Positions 27,523-35,922 of a stretch of DNA of 64,000 nucleotides are shown in pieces. A program made the position numbers and the translations under genes. The stretch covers positions 496,001 to 560,000 of the forward strand of contig CP119316.1 of NCBI GenBank assembly GCA_029202985.1, given 5' to 3'. How positions within the stretch are numbered: the stretch's first letter is position 1; each line of letters begins with the position of its first letter. Origin of the DNA: Candidatus Andeanibacterium colombiense. GTDB taxonomy: Bacteria; Pseudomonadota; Alphaproteobacteria; Sphingomonadales; Sphingomonadaceae. The notes below the pieces were generated by a model. It was not told where the DNA came from. It did no database searches and worked only from the letters and a program-made list of their open reading frames with translations.

Positions 27523-28152
27523 TTACAGCAGCTTGGCGAAGGCTTTTATCGCCTCTACCTCGTCCCTGCCCCACACCGCGCCCGAAACCGCGAGGAAATC
27601 CGCCCCGGCTTCGATCAGCGGGGGACAGTTCGCCGGCGTAATCCCGCCGATCGCAACGCAGGGCAGCTCAAACAGGCCCTGCCACCATTCGAGAATTTCG
27701 GGCTCGGCATGATGCTCGACCTCCTTGGTCGTCGTCGGGAAGAACGCGCCGAAAGCGACGTAATCGGCACCGTCCTCGCCCGCCTGCATCGCCATGTGAC
27801 GGCTTGCGTGGCAAGTGACCCCAATCTGCGCCTCGCGTCCGAGCCGCTCGCGCGCATCCTGCACCTCACCGTCCGACTGACCGAGATGGACCCCGTCCGC
27901 CCCAAGGCGCTTGGCCAGGGAAATGCTGTCATTGACGATAAAGGCCACGTCGCGCTCAGCGCAGATTCGCTGCAAAGGTTCGGCGAGCCGCACAGCGGCA
28001 TGTTCGTCGATATTTTTCACCCGGAACTGGAACGCCGCGACCGGCCCTCCCAATTCCTGGGACGCATCGAGCGCGCGGACGAGCCGCTCGGGGAAAGCGC
28101 CGCCGACTTCGAGCGGGGAAATCAGGTAAAGCTGGCACGAACGGTCGGTCAC
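27523..28152 (-). CDS. thiE: Thiamine phosphate synthase
   Basis: 209-residue TIM-barrel enzyme joining hydroxymethylpyrimidine diphosphate and the thiazole phosphate to make thiamine phosphate. Visible: FQFRVKNIDE, VAFIVNDSISLAKRLGADGVHLGQSD, IGVTCHASRHMA, AFFPTTTKEV and CVAIGGITPANC. GTG start at 28152. No thiamine riboswitch is seen; only 14 bases separate this start from the divergent DUF72 gene. The canonical VHLGQxD and GGI motifs support ThiE rather than TenI. Confidence 0.9.
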   Translation of the reverse strand: MTDRSCQLYLISPLEVGGAFPERLVRALDASQELGGPVAAFQFRVKNIDEHAAVRLAEPLQRICAERDVAFIVNDSISLAKRLGADGVHLGQSDGEVQDARERLGREAQIGVTCHASRHMAMQAGEDGADYVAFGAFFPTTTKEVEHHAEPEILEWWQGLFELPCVAIGGITPANCPPLIEAGADFLAVSGAVWGRDEVEAIKAFAKLL

Positions 28153-28166
28153 TGCATTTTCCCGGT

Positions 28167-28901
28167 ATGACTGCGCAAACCCATGGCTCGGTGCGGATCG
28201 GCTGTTCGGGCTGGATTTACAAGCACTGGCGGGGGCTGTTCTATCCCGAAGGCCTGCCCGTCAAGGATTGGTTCGCCTATTACGCCACCGCTTTCGACAC
28301 GGTCGAGATCAACAACAGCTTCTATCGCCTGCCCAAACCCGAAGTCTGCGCGGCGTGGCGCGATCAGGCGCCCCGCGGCTTCTGTTATGCGCTGAAGGCC
28401 AATCGCTATCTCACCCAATCAAAGAAGTTGAAGGATGCGGAAGAGCCGCTCGCCCGGATGATGGCCTCTTTCGACCAATTGCGCCCCGCACTCGGGCCGG
28501 TGCTTTACCAGCTTCCGCCGCACTTTAAATTGAACCTCGAACGGCTCGAAAGCTTTCTCGCTCTCCTTCCGAAAAATGTCGCGAGCGTGTTCGAGTTCCG
28601 CGATCCGAGCTGGTATACCGACGAAGTCTTCGCCTTGCTCGATCTCCAAGGTGCCGGCTTTTGCGTACATGACATGCCTGGCCTCGCAAGCCCACGGTTC
28701 GCGACCGGCCCGGTCGGCTATGTTCGCTTCCACGGCGGACAAGGGAAGTATTGGGGCCGCTACACCGAGAAGGCGTTGCAGGATTGGGCGGTCTGGATCG
28801 AGAGTGAAGCGCGCAAGGGCCGCACGGTCTGGGCCTATTTCAACAACGACACAGGGGGCGCGGCGATCCACGACGCACAGGCGCTCCGCGCGATGATATG
28901 A
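28167..28901 (+). CDS. DUF72 (YecE-family) protein
   Basis: 244-residue TIM-barrel-like protein of the widespread DUF72/YecE family, of unknown biochemical function. Family signatures: IGCSGWIYKHWRGLFYP near the N-terminus, FDTVEINNSFYRLP, LGPVLYQLPPHFKLN, FEFRDPSWY, VGYVRFHG and WAYFNND. The stop overlaps a downstream in-frame ATG but the next gene probably starts 60 bases further on. Head-to-head with thiE. Confidence 0.9.
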   Translation: MTAQTHGSVRIGCSGWIYKHWRGLFYPEGLPVKDWFAYYATAFDTVEINNSFYRLPKPEVCAAWRDQAPRGFCYALKANRYLTQSKKLKDAEEPLARMMASFDQLRPALGPVLYQLPPHFKLNLERLESFLALLPKNVASVFEFRDPSWYTDEVFALLDLQGAGFCVHDMPGLASPRFATGPVGYVRFHGGQGKYWGRYTEKALQDWAVWIESEARKGRTVWAYFNNDTGGAAIHDAQALRAMI

Positions 28902-28963
28902 GATCAAGGGCCGGCCCGGCCGAGTCCGTTCCCGTTTATGGACCACACTGGATGATCGCACGG

Positions 28964-29347
28964 ATGAAGACTGCCTATGCCCTGCTACTGCCTTTCGCCC
29001 TCGGTTCCTGCGCGACCATGCCGCCGCCAGCGGGCGCCGACGGCATCGCGCGTGCGAGCCTCCACCAGCACATCTATGTCGATGGCCTTCGCGTCACCCC
29101 GCTCGCAGTGCTGGAAGATAGCCGCTGCCCGATGAATGCCCGCTGCGTCTGGGCCGGGCGCACCCGGCTCAGCGTGAGAATCGATCTCGGATCGCGCAGC
29201 GAAACCCGTGAGATCGCCAGCGACCAGCCGATCCAGGTCGCCGACGGCACGTTGTCACTGGTCGAGGTGCAGCCCGACAAGATGGCGGGCGAGCAGGCCA
29301 AGCCCAAAAAATACCGCTTCGGCTTCACCTTCGCCGGCGGCATCTAG
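28964..29347 (+). CDS. Small lipoprotein
   Basis: 127 residues with a lipoprotein signal (LLLPFALGSC, lipobox LGSC). The mature part contains LEDSRCPMNARCVWAGRTRLSV, a cysteine-containing motif I recognise from many short uncharacterised lipoproteins, followed by beta-rich sequence. The start is set at ATG 28964 (MKTAYALL); ATG 28952 or an ATG overlapping the DUF72 stop at 28898 are possible. It follows DUF72 on the same strand and converges with the next gene. Confidence 0.75.
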   Translation: MKTAYALLLPFALGSCATMPPPAGADGIARASLHQHIYVDGLRVTPLAVLEDSRCPMNARCVWAGRTRLSVRIDLGSRSETREIASDQPIQVADGTLSLVEVQPDKMAGEQAKPKKYRFGFTFAGGI

Positions 29348-29348
29348 G

Positions 29349-29858
29349 CTACATTACCCGGCTGTCGTACGCCCATTGCAGCAGCGCCTGGCGCTGCTTC
29401 GGACGGCAGAAGGGATCGCCCGGCTCGCAGTTCTTCCTGATCTGCCCCGCATGGCGGGCGAAGGCGCGCCAGCGGCCGATCTGCCGGTGATCGTCCTCGT
29501 GCCGCCGGCCCGAGTAATAGCGGCAATACCACTGGAACCATCCGCGCGGATCGTCGGCATGGAGCCAGCCCTTGCGGCGCCACTCGGCTAGCGGCTTGCT
29601 GGCGATTATGTTGAAGTAATTGCAGTCCGGGTTGGCGCCATCGGGTGAAAGCTTCGCCCGCTCGAACCACGAGGCCGGAAACTCTTCCCTGCAGTCGGTC
29701 AGATACTTGCCGCCGAACACGCCAAGTTCGAGCATTTCCCTCGGGGTCAGCTCGGGCTCGAACCTCGGATCGAAGTTCCGGCCCGCGGGCTCGGTGCGTT
29801 CGTAGTGGTAGGCGCGCTGCATCCGGTCATTCACCGTGACCGACTGCCGCTCAGTCAT
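29349..29858 (-). CDS. Unknown protein coupled to the glycolytic operon
   Basis: 169 residues, no signal peptide or membrane segment. Very rich in Trp, Arg, Asp and Tyr: WFERAKLSPDGANPDCNYFN, GWLHADDPRGWFQWYCRYYS, GRRHEDDHRQIGRWRAF, KNCEPGDPFCRPKQRQAL. The invariant-looking aromatic/charged blocks suggest a conserved family; from memory similar blocks occur in uncharacterised fungal and algal proteins, but this needs a search. Its ATG overlaps the fba stop by four bases (ATGA), so it is translationally coupled to the end of tkt-gap-pgk-fba. Confidence 0.8.
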   Translation of the reverse strand: MTERQSVTVNDRMQRAYHYERTEPAGRNFDPRFEPELTPREMLELGVFGGKYLTDCREEFPASWFERAKLSPDGANPDCNYFNIIASKPLAEWRRKGWLHADDPRGWFQWYCRYYSGRRHEDDHRQIGRWRAFARHAGQIRKNCEPGDPFCRPKQRQALLQWAYDSRVM

Positions 29859-30742
29859 GCGACCGAGGCCTCGTAAATCTCGTCGATCGCCGTGCCCAGC
29901 GTCCTGTCGAATTCCTCGTCGTTCATCTGCGCGCGCAAATCCTCGAGCAGCGCGCGGCTGAAGCTCGCGATCACGCCGCTGTTCTTGGCCAGTTCGACGC
30001 AGGCCTCTGGCCGGACGAAGCCGCCCGACAGCGCGACCACGCGCACAACCTGGGGATGATCGACGATCGGCTTGTAGAGATCCGGCTCGACCGGCAGCGA
30101 CAATTTGAGCATCACCAAGCGCCCCTTGGGCAGCGCATCGAGGCCCTTGAGGATTTCGTCGCGGAGAATCTTTTCGCCCTCCGCACGGTCCGGCGCCTTG
30201 ATATTGTATTCAGGCTCGAGGATCGGGATCAGCCCGGCTGCGGCGATCTGGTTGCCTACCTCGAACTGCTGGGCGATGTTGGCCGCGATGCCCTGCGGGT
30301 TCGCCGACTGGATCACCGAGCGCATCTTGGTGCCGACCACGCCGAGATTTCGGGCACGGGCGAGCAACAGGTCGAGATCGGGTATCGGCTTCATCAGCTG
30401 GACGCCGTCAACCTCGTCTTCAACGCCCTTGTCGACCTTGATGATCGGGACCACGCCGCGATCGCGCAAGGCGGTCGGGACCGGCTTGCCGTCGGCGGTG
30501 CCGTCCATCGTCTTTTCGAACAATATCGCGCCGAGCACCTTCTCGCCGGTGAAAGAAGACGAAGTGATGATCCGCACGCGCATCTGGTGGATCAGGTCGA
30601 ACATCTCGTCGTCGGACGACCATGCGCCTTCCTCGATCCCATAGCCCTTCAGCGCTTTGGGGGTCGAACCGCCGCTCTGGTCGAGCGCGGCGATGAAGCC
30701 CTTGCCCGTGGTGAGCCGCTCAAGCATGTCCGCTTCGATCAT
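29855..30742 (-). CDS. fba: Fructose-bisphosphate aldolase, class I
   Basis: 295-residue Schiff-base aldolase splitting fructose-1,6-bisphosphate into glyceraldehyde-3-phosphate and dihydroxyacetone phosphate. Start KGFIAALDQSGGSTPKALK is typical of bacterial class I enzymes; VPIIKVDKGVE, ILEPEYNIKA and the lysine in LVMLKLSLP (Schiff-base candidate) follow, with VVALSGGFVRPEA near the C-terminus. Fourth gene of tkt-gap-pgk-fba. No zinc-binding class II motifs. A coupled unknown gene follows. Confidence 0.94.
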   Translation of the reverse strand: MIEADMLERLTTGKGFIAALDQSGGSTPKALKGYGIEEGAWSSDDEMFDLIHQMRVRIITSSSFTGEKVLGAILFEKTMDGTADGKPVPTALRDRGVVPIIKVDKGVEDEVDGVQLMKPIPDLDLLLARARNLGVVGTKMRSVIQSANPQGIAANIAQQFEVGNQIAAAGLIPILEPEYNIKAPDRAEGEKILRDEILKGLDALPKGRLVMLKLSLPVEPDLYKPIVDHPQVVRVVALSGGFVRPEACVELAKNSGVIASFSRALLEDLRAQMNDEEFDRTLGTAIDEIYEASVA

Positions 30743-30754
30743 TGGTTTCTCCGA

Positions 30755-31966
30755 TTATCGTTCGAGCGCAGTGACGCCGGGCAGTTCCCGCCCTTCCATC
30801 CATTCGAGGAACGCCCCTCCGGCCGTCGAGACATAGCTAAACTCCTCCGCCACGCCGGCGTGGTTGAGCGCGGCGACCGTATCGCCCCCGCCCGCGACCG
30901 AGACGAGCGAGCCTTCCGCAGTCAGCGCAGCGGCGGTTATGGCCAGCGCCACGGTGGCTTCATCGAACGGCGGCGTCTCGAATGCGCCGAGCGGCCCGTT
31001 CCACACCAGCGTGCGGCAGGTCTTGAGCACGTCGCCAAGCGCCACAACCGCCTGCGGGCCGATATCGAGGATCATCTCGTCACCCGCGACTTCGTGGACA
31101 TTGCAAATGCGCAGCGACGCGGGATTGGCGGCGAATTCCTTCGCCACCACCACGTCGTAAGGCAGGTGAACAGTGCAGCCGGCGGCGTCGGCGGAGTCCA
31201 GGATCTCCTCGGCGGTGCCGGCAAGGTCATGCTCGCACAGCGACCTGCCGACATCGACTCCGCGCGCGGCGAGGAAGGTGTTGGCCATGCCGCCACCGAT
31301 GATCAGATGATCGACCTTGCTCACCAGATGCTTGAGCACCGCGAGCTTGCTCGAAACCTTTGCTCCGCCGACCACCGCCGCGACCGGGCGTTCCGGATCG
31401 CCGAGCGCCTTCTGCAGCGCGGTCAATTCGGCCTCCATCGAACGGCCGGCATAGGACGGGAGGAAATGGGTCAGGCCCTCGGTCGTCGCATGGGCGCGGT
31501 GCGCGGCCGAGAAGGCGTCGTTGACGAAGAAATCGCCATTGGCGGCGATTGCCTTCGCGAATTCGGGGTCGTTGGCTTCCTCGCCCGGCCAGAAACGGGT
31601 GTTCTCGAGGATCGCGATATCGCCGTCGCGCAGGATTCCGACCGATTGCGCAACCACCGGCCCGGCGACTTCGGGCACGAACATCACTTCCTTGCCGAGC
31701 ACCTCCCGCACCGCATCGATCACCATCGACAGCGATTGGGTCGAGCTGCGCGCGCCCTTCGGCCGGCCGAAATGGGCGAGCAGCAGGACCTTGGCCCCCT
31801 TGTTCGCCAATTCCAGAATCGTCGGCGCGCTCGCGCGGATGCGGGTCTTGTCGGTGACCTGGCCGCCGTCCATCGGCAGGTTCAGATCGACCCGGACGAG
31901 CGCGACCTTGCCGGTCACGTCGCCGAGGTCGGAGCCCAGATCATCCAGAGTTTTGAACGCGGCCAT
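30755..31966 (-). CDS. pgk: Phosphoglycerate kinase
   Basis: 403-residue PGK, converting 1,3-bisphosphoglycerate and ADP to 3-phosphoglycerate and ATP. N-domain substrate residues in VALVRVDLNLPMDGG and LLLAHFGRPKG, hinge and C-domain nucleotide site with VGGAKVSSKLAVL, GGGMANTFL, VWNGPLGAFE and VAGGGDTVAAL. Length is normal. Ten bases downstream of gap and 12 upstream of fba. Confidence 0.97.
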   Translation of the reverse strand: MAAFKTLDDLGSDLGDVTGKVALVRVDLNLPMDGGQVTDKTRIRASAPTILELANKGAKVLLLAHFGRPKGARSSTQSLSMVIDAVREVLGKEVMFVPEVAGPVVAQSVGILRDGDIAILENTRFWPGEEANDPEFAKAIAANGDFFVNDAFSAAHRAHATTEGLTHFLPSYAGRSMEAELTALQKALGDPERPVAAVVGGAKVSSKLAVLKHLVSKVDHLIIGGGMANTFLAARGVDVGRSLCEHDLAGTAEEILDSADAAGCTVHLPYDVVVAKEFAANPASLRICNVHEVAGDEMILDIGPQAVVALGDVLKTCRTLVWNGPLGAFETPPFDEATVALAITAAALTAEGSLVSVAGGGDTVAALNHAGVAEEFSYVSTAGGAFLEWMEGRELPGVTALER

Positions 31967-31976
31967 TCCGGCGACC

Positions 31977-32984
31977 TTACAGAAACTTCGCCATCACCCC
32001 GGCGGTGTCGAGCATCCGGTTCGAGAAGCCCCACTCATTGTCGTACCAGCTGAGCACGCGAACAAGCTTGCCGTCGATCACCGAAGTTTCAAGGCTGTCG
32101 ATGGTCGAGCTGTGGACGTCGTGGTTGAAGTCGATCGAAACCAGCGGTTCGTCGGTATAGGCCAGCACGCCCTTGAGCGGCCCTTCAGCAGCGGCCTTGA
32201 GCAGCGCATTGACCTCTTCCTTGGTCGTCTCACGGCTCGGCGTAAAAGTCAGATCGACCACCGAGACGTTGGGGGTCGGCACGCGGATCGAGGAACCGTC
32301 GAGCTTGCCCTTCAGTTCGGGCAGGACCAGGCCCACCGCCGCAGCGGCGCCGGTGCTGGTCGGGATCATGTTCATCGCCGCAGCGCGGGCGCGGCGCGGA
32401 TCGTCATGGATCTGGTCGAGGATCTTCTGATCGTTGGTGTAGGCGTGAATCGTGGTCATCAACCCGCGCTCGATCCCGATCGCCTCGTGCAGAACCTTGG
32501 CGAACGGCGCGAGGCAGTTGGTGGTGCACGAAGCGTTCGAGACGATCGTATGTTCGGCGGTGATCTTGTCGTGGTTCACGCCGAACACGACGGTGAGATC
32601 GACTTCCTTGGCCGGAGCCGAGATCAACACGCGCTTCGCGCCGGCATCGAGATGCTTTTGCCCGCCCGCCTTGTTGGTGAAGAAGCCGGTGCATTCGAAC
32701 ACGATGTCGACGTTGTTCGCAGCGTGCGGCAAATTCGCCGGATCGCGCTCGGCAGTCACATGGATGCGCTTGCCGTTGATGATCAAATCGTTGCCGTCAG
32801 CCTCGACCGTGCCGCCGAAGGTGCCGTGGACGCTGTCGCGCTTGAACAGGCGGGCATTGGCCTTCGCATCGCCGAGGTCGTTGATCGAGACCAGCTCGAG
32901 ATCATAATCGTCACGTTCGAAGATCGCGCGGGCCACATTGCGCCCGATGCGCCCGAAGCCGTTGATTGCAATCCTGGTCGCCAT
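31977..32984 (-). CDS. gap: Glyceraldehyde-3-phosphate dehydrogenase, type I
   Basis: 335-residue NAD(P)-dependent GAPDH. Rossmann start RIAINGFGRIGRNVARAI, the catalytic cysteine in SNASCTTNCLAP, the histidine region TTIHAYTNDQ, and the C-terminal SWYDNEWGFSNRMLD. The residue pattern around ISINDLGD suggests NAD preference but is not decisive. Starts 11 bases after tkt; all four genes tkt-gap-pgk-fba are tightly packed. Confidence 0.97.
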   Translation of the reverse strand: MATRIAINGFGRIGRNVARAIFERDDYDLELVSINDLGDAKANARLFKRDSVHGTFGGTVEADGNDLIINGKRIHVTAERDPANLPHAANNVDIVFECTGFFTNKAGGQKHLDAGAKRVLISAPAKEVDLTVVFGVNHDKITAEHTIVSNASCTTNCLAPFAKVLHEAIGIERGLMTTIHAYTNDQKILDQIHDDPRRARAAAMNMIPTSTGAAAAVGLVLPELKGKLDGSSIRVPTPNVSVVDLTFTPSRETTKEEVNALLKAAAEGPLKGVLAYTDEPLVSIDFNHDVHSSTIDSLETSVIDGKLVRVLSWYDNEWGFSNRMLDTAGVMAKFL

Positions 32985-32995
32985 GAGAATGCTCC

Positions 32996-34993
32996 TTAGT
33001 TCGCCAGCTTGGCGGTGATGCGCGGCACGATCTTGTCTGCCGAGAAACCGAAATGTTCGAACAGGACTTCGGCCGGGGCCGAAGCGCCGAAGCGGTCGAG
33101 CCCGACGTTGAGCCCCTTGCGGCCAGTGTAGGCCTGCCAGCCGAGGGTCACGCCTGCTTCGATCGAGACGATCAGCGCGTCGTCAGGCAGGACATCGGCG
33201 CGATAGGCTTCGTCCTGCTTGTCGAACAGCTCGAGGCATGGCGCGGACACCACATCGGCACCGATCCCCTGTTGTTCAAGGGCCGCCGCGGTGTCGAGCG
33301 CGACGCTGACTTCCGAGCCGGTCGCGATCAGCACGACCTTGCGCGCGGCGATGGCGGCCTTGAGGCGATAGGCGCCCTTGGCCGAGCGGTTCGCGGCACC
33401 GGTCCAGGCCTCGTCGCCCTCTCCGCGAACGGCGGGCAGGTTCTGGCGCGACAACGCGAGAACCGACGGGGTCTTGGGCGATTGCAGCGCGAGCGCCCAG
33501 CATTCGGCGGTCTCGATCGCGTCAGCCGGGCGGAACACCTGTAGATTCGGGATCAGCCGCAGGCTCATCACCTGCTCCACCGGCTGGTGGGTTGGGCCGT
33601 CTTCGCCAAGGCCGATCGAATCGTGGGTCAGCACATAGACCACCCCGACTTGCTGCAGCGCTGAAAGGCGGATCGCATTGCGGCAATAGTCGCTGAAGAT
33701 CAGGAAGGTCCCGCCGTAAGGCACCACGCCGCCATGCAGCGCCATGCCGTTCATCGCGGCGGCCATGCCGAACTCGCGGATCCCGTAATAGAGATAGCGG
33801 CCCGAATAATCGCCTTGGGTCAGAGGCTTGGTGAACGAGGTTTTGGTGTTGTTCGAACCGGTCAAGTCCGCCGAACCGCCGATCAGCTGCGGCAGATGCT
33901 CGGTCAGCGGCCCGAGCGCCATTTCCGATGCCTTGCGGCTCGCAACCTTGGGCTTATCGTTCGCGAGGCTCCGGATGAACGCTTCGAGCGTCGGCGCGGC
34001 CTTGTCGGCGATGCTGGTCAGTTGCGTTTCGAACACGCCCTTCTTCGCATTGGCAGCGAGACGGCTTTCCCACTCGGCGTGAGCAGCGGCGCCCCTTGCA
34101 CCAAGCGCCCTCCAGTCCGCGGCAATATCGGCCGGAATTTCGAAGGGCGCATAGTCCCAGCCCAGCTCGACGCGGGCGGCGGCGATTTCATCGGCGCCCA
34201 GCGGCGAACCGTGAACCGCCGAGGTGCCCTGCTTGTTCGGGGCGCCCTTGCCGATGATCGTCTTGCACGCGACGATCGACGGACGCGGATCGGCCAAGGC
34301 CTCATCCAGCGCCTTCCGGATCGAAGCCGGATCGTGGCCGTCGCAGCTGACGGTGTGCCAGTTGGTCGCGCGGTAGCGCGCGAGCACGTCCTCGCTCGAC
34401 GAGAGTTCGACCGTCCCGTCGATGGTGACGTTGTTGTCGTCCCACAGCACGATCAGGCGGCCGAGGCCGAGATGGCCGGCGAGGCCGATCGCTTCGTGGT
34501 TGATGCCTTCCATCAGGCAGCCGTCGCCGGCGATCACCCAGGTGCGGTGATCGACCAGCTCGTCACCGAAGCCGGCGTTGAGGTGCCGTTCCGCGATCGC
34601 CATGCCGACCGCCATCGCGAGACCTTGGCCCAGCGGACCGGTGGTCGCTTCGACCGCATCGAGTAGGAAATTCTCGGGGTGGCCGGCGCAGGGGCTGCCG
34701 AGCTGGCGGAAATTGCGGATGTCATCCATCGTCGGCCGCGCGAACCCGGTGAGGTTGAGCAGCGCATAGATCAACATCGAGCCGTGGCCGGCCGAAAGCA
34801 CGAAGCGGTCGCGGTCGGGCCATTGCGGGGCGACCGGATCGAACTTGAGATATTCGCCCCACAGCACGGTCGCGACATCGGCCATGCCCATCGGCATGCC
34901 GGGATGGCCGATATTGGCCTTCTGCACCGCATCCATCGAAAGCGCGCGGATGGCATTGGCCATGGGCGCGAGGCGGGCGGCTTCGAGGGTCAT
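32996..34993 (-). CDS. tkt: Transketolase
   Basis: 665-residue thiamine-diphosphate enzyme of the pentose phosphate pathway. Thiamine-binding motif VIAGDGCLMEGINHEA with DDNN at its end, substrate loop HPGMPMGMAD, middle domain HDSIGLGEDGPTHQPVEQ, C-terminal domain LIATGSEVSVALD. The ATG at 34993 with GCAGGAG upstream fixes the start; the longer open frame includes untranslated leader. First gene of the central carbon operon; promoter expected in 34994-35186, which also serves the divergent zapA side. Confidence 0.96.
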   Translation of the reverse strand: MTLEAARLAPMANAIRALSMDAVQKANIGHPGMPMGMADVATVLWGEYLKFDPVAPQWPDRDRFVLSAGHGSMLIYALLNLTGFARPTMDDIRNFRQLGSPCAGHPENFLLDAVEATTGPLGQGLAMAVGMAIAERHLNAGFGDELVDHRTWVIAGDGCLMEGINHEAIGLAGHLGLGRLIVLWDDNNVTIDGTVELSSSEDVLARYRATNWHTVSCDGHDPASIRKALDEALADPRPSIVACKTIIGKGAPNKQGTSAVHGSPLGADEIAAARVELGWDYAPFEIPADIAADWRALGARGAAAHAEWESRLAANAKKGVFETQLTSIADKAAPTLEAFIRSLANDKPKVASRKASEMALGPLTEHLPQLIGGSADLTGSNNTKTSFTKPLTQGDYSGRYLYYGIREFGMAAAMNGMALHGGVVPYGGTFLIFSDYCRNAIRLSALQQVGVVYVLTHDSIGLGEDGPTHQPVEQVMSLRLIPNLQVFRPADAIETAECWALALQSPKTPSVLALSRQNLPAVRGEGDEAWTGAANRSAKGAYRLKAAIAARKVVLIATGSEVSVALDTAAALEQQGIGADVVSAPCLELFDKQDEAYRADVLPDDALIVSIEAGVTLGWQAYTGRKGLNVGLDRFGASAPAEVLFEHFGFSADKIVPRITAKLAN

Positions 34994-35186
34994 TATAGCG
35001 GGCTCCTGCGGATGCGCCGGAGAGTTAGGTTTTGTGACGATTCGGCGCGCCGCTTCCTTTGCGGACAGTATGCCCCCCGTCAAGCGCGGGTCCGGGCAGT
35101 TTACCGGCGGACACAATCAACCGTAATTCACAACTTTCACACGCAAGCTTTTGCGCTGGCGCGGAAGTTTGCGCTAGCCAGTCCAA

Positions 35187-35420
35187 ATGGAGCAAAGGGT
35201 CGCCACAGCCCTGGCCCGCATCGAGGCCGCCGCAGCCCGGATTGAGGCTGCCGCCCGCGCGAATGCGGCCCGCGCAGCTCAACCGGCAATTCAAACAGTC
35301 GCTACCGCATCGCATGGCGACGATCAGCTGCTGGCGATGAAGCACGCGCAGCTGCGCGCCACCGTCGGCGCGACGCTGAAGGAACTCGATATGCTCATCG
35401 GATCGCTCGAACATGGCTGA
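35187..35420 (+). CDS. Small coiled-coil protein upstream of zapA
   Basis: 77 residues, highly helical: Ala/Arg-rich first half with heptad-like spacing (ATALARIEAAAARIEAAARA) and a second amphipathic helix (QLRATVGATLKELDMLIGSL). It overlaps zapA by 8 bases. Position suggests a cell-division accessory role, perhaps ZapB-like, but this is inference; no family is recognised. Confidence 0.7.
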   Translation: MEQRVATALARIEAAAARIEAAARANAARAAQPAIQTVATASHGDDQLLAMKHAQLRATVGATLKELDMLIGSLEHG

Positions 35421-35721
35421 TGTCGCGCTTCGGATCGGTGGCCGGAACTACACGATCGCCTGCCAGGATGGGCAGGAAGCACATATCATGGGTCTCGGCC
35501 GTGCGATCGAGAGCAAACTCGAAGGCCTCGGCCCCGCCGCCCGCCAGAACGAACCCCGCGCGCTGCTGTTCGCCGCGCTGCTGCTTGCGGACGAGGCGGA
35601 TGAGCTGAGAAAGCGCGCGCCCGTGGCCGCGCCTCCGCCGGATGGCGGGAGCGGGATCGCGTCCGGGCTCGAGACGCTGGCCACGCGGCTCGAAAAACTT
35701 GCCGAAAGCCTTGAGGGTTAG
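35413..35721 (+). CDS. zapA: Cell division protein ZapA
   Basis: 102-residue FtsZ-ring-associated protein that promotes FtsZ bundling. N-terminal beta part (VALRIGGRNYTIACQDGQEAHIM), then LGRAIESKL and a helical ADEADELRK segment, ending in a coiled coil (LETLATRLEKLAESLEG). Followed immediately by the 6S RNA gene and a formyltetrahydrofolate cyclo-ligase, the classical zapA-ssrS-ygfA order. The promoter of 6S RNA lies across its final codons. Confidence 0.9.
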   Translation: MADVALRIGGRNYTIACQDGQEAHIMGLGRAIESKLEGLGPAARQNEPRALLFAALLLADEADELRKRAPVAAPPPDGGSGIASGLETLATRLEKLAESLEG

Positions 35722-35739
35722 GCGCTAGCCCCCTAGATA
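35711..35739 (+). promoter_or_regulatory. Predicted promoter of 6S RNA inside the end of zapA
   Basis: TTGAGG (35711-35716), 17-base spacer, TAGATA (35734-35739). The -35 hexamer lies in the last zapA codons. The expected start, seven bases on, is 35746, exactly the first base of the closing stem of the predicted 6S RNA. Confidence 0.5.
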
Positions 35740-35745
35740 GGCCCT

Positions 35746-35905
35746 GACGGGTACTGCCCGGTACGCGCCGACAGATATCCCTGAGGCTATAAGCAATCCA
35801 TGGGGGCTGTCCCTGGTCGGACCCTGGTCCGGCACATATGGTCCCCACCTGACGTTAGGCGTCGGAGGATTTCCCCGGCACCGGCCCATGGTGGTCCCGT
35901 CACCC
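35746..35905 (+). ncRNA. ssrS: 6S RNA (SsrS)
   Basis: Noncoding segment between zapA and a 5-formyltetrahydrofolate cyclo-ligase gene, the conserved location of 6S RNA, which binds sigma-70 RNA polymerase by mimicking an open promoter. A long rod can be drawn: GACGGG (35746-35751) with CCCGTC (35896-35901), CCGGT (35758-35762) with ACCGG (35880-35884), then an internal bubble region with a small hairpin on its 3' side (GACG-TTAGG-CGTC, 35851-35863), and a terminal arm closed by GGGG/CCCC (around 35802 and 35842). Length of about 156-160 nt fits. The 3' end is approximate. Confidence 0.78.
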
Positions 35906-35922
35906 ATCCTGCGGAGCAAGCA

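Noticed and set aside
28100..28170. Possible thiamine riboswitch before thiE
   Set aside because: The region upstream of thiE is only 14 bases from a divergent gene and has no CUGAGA-type core.
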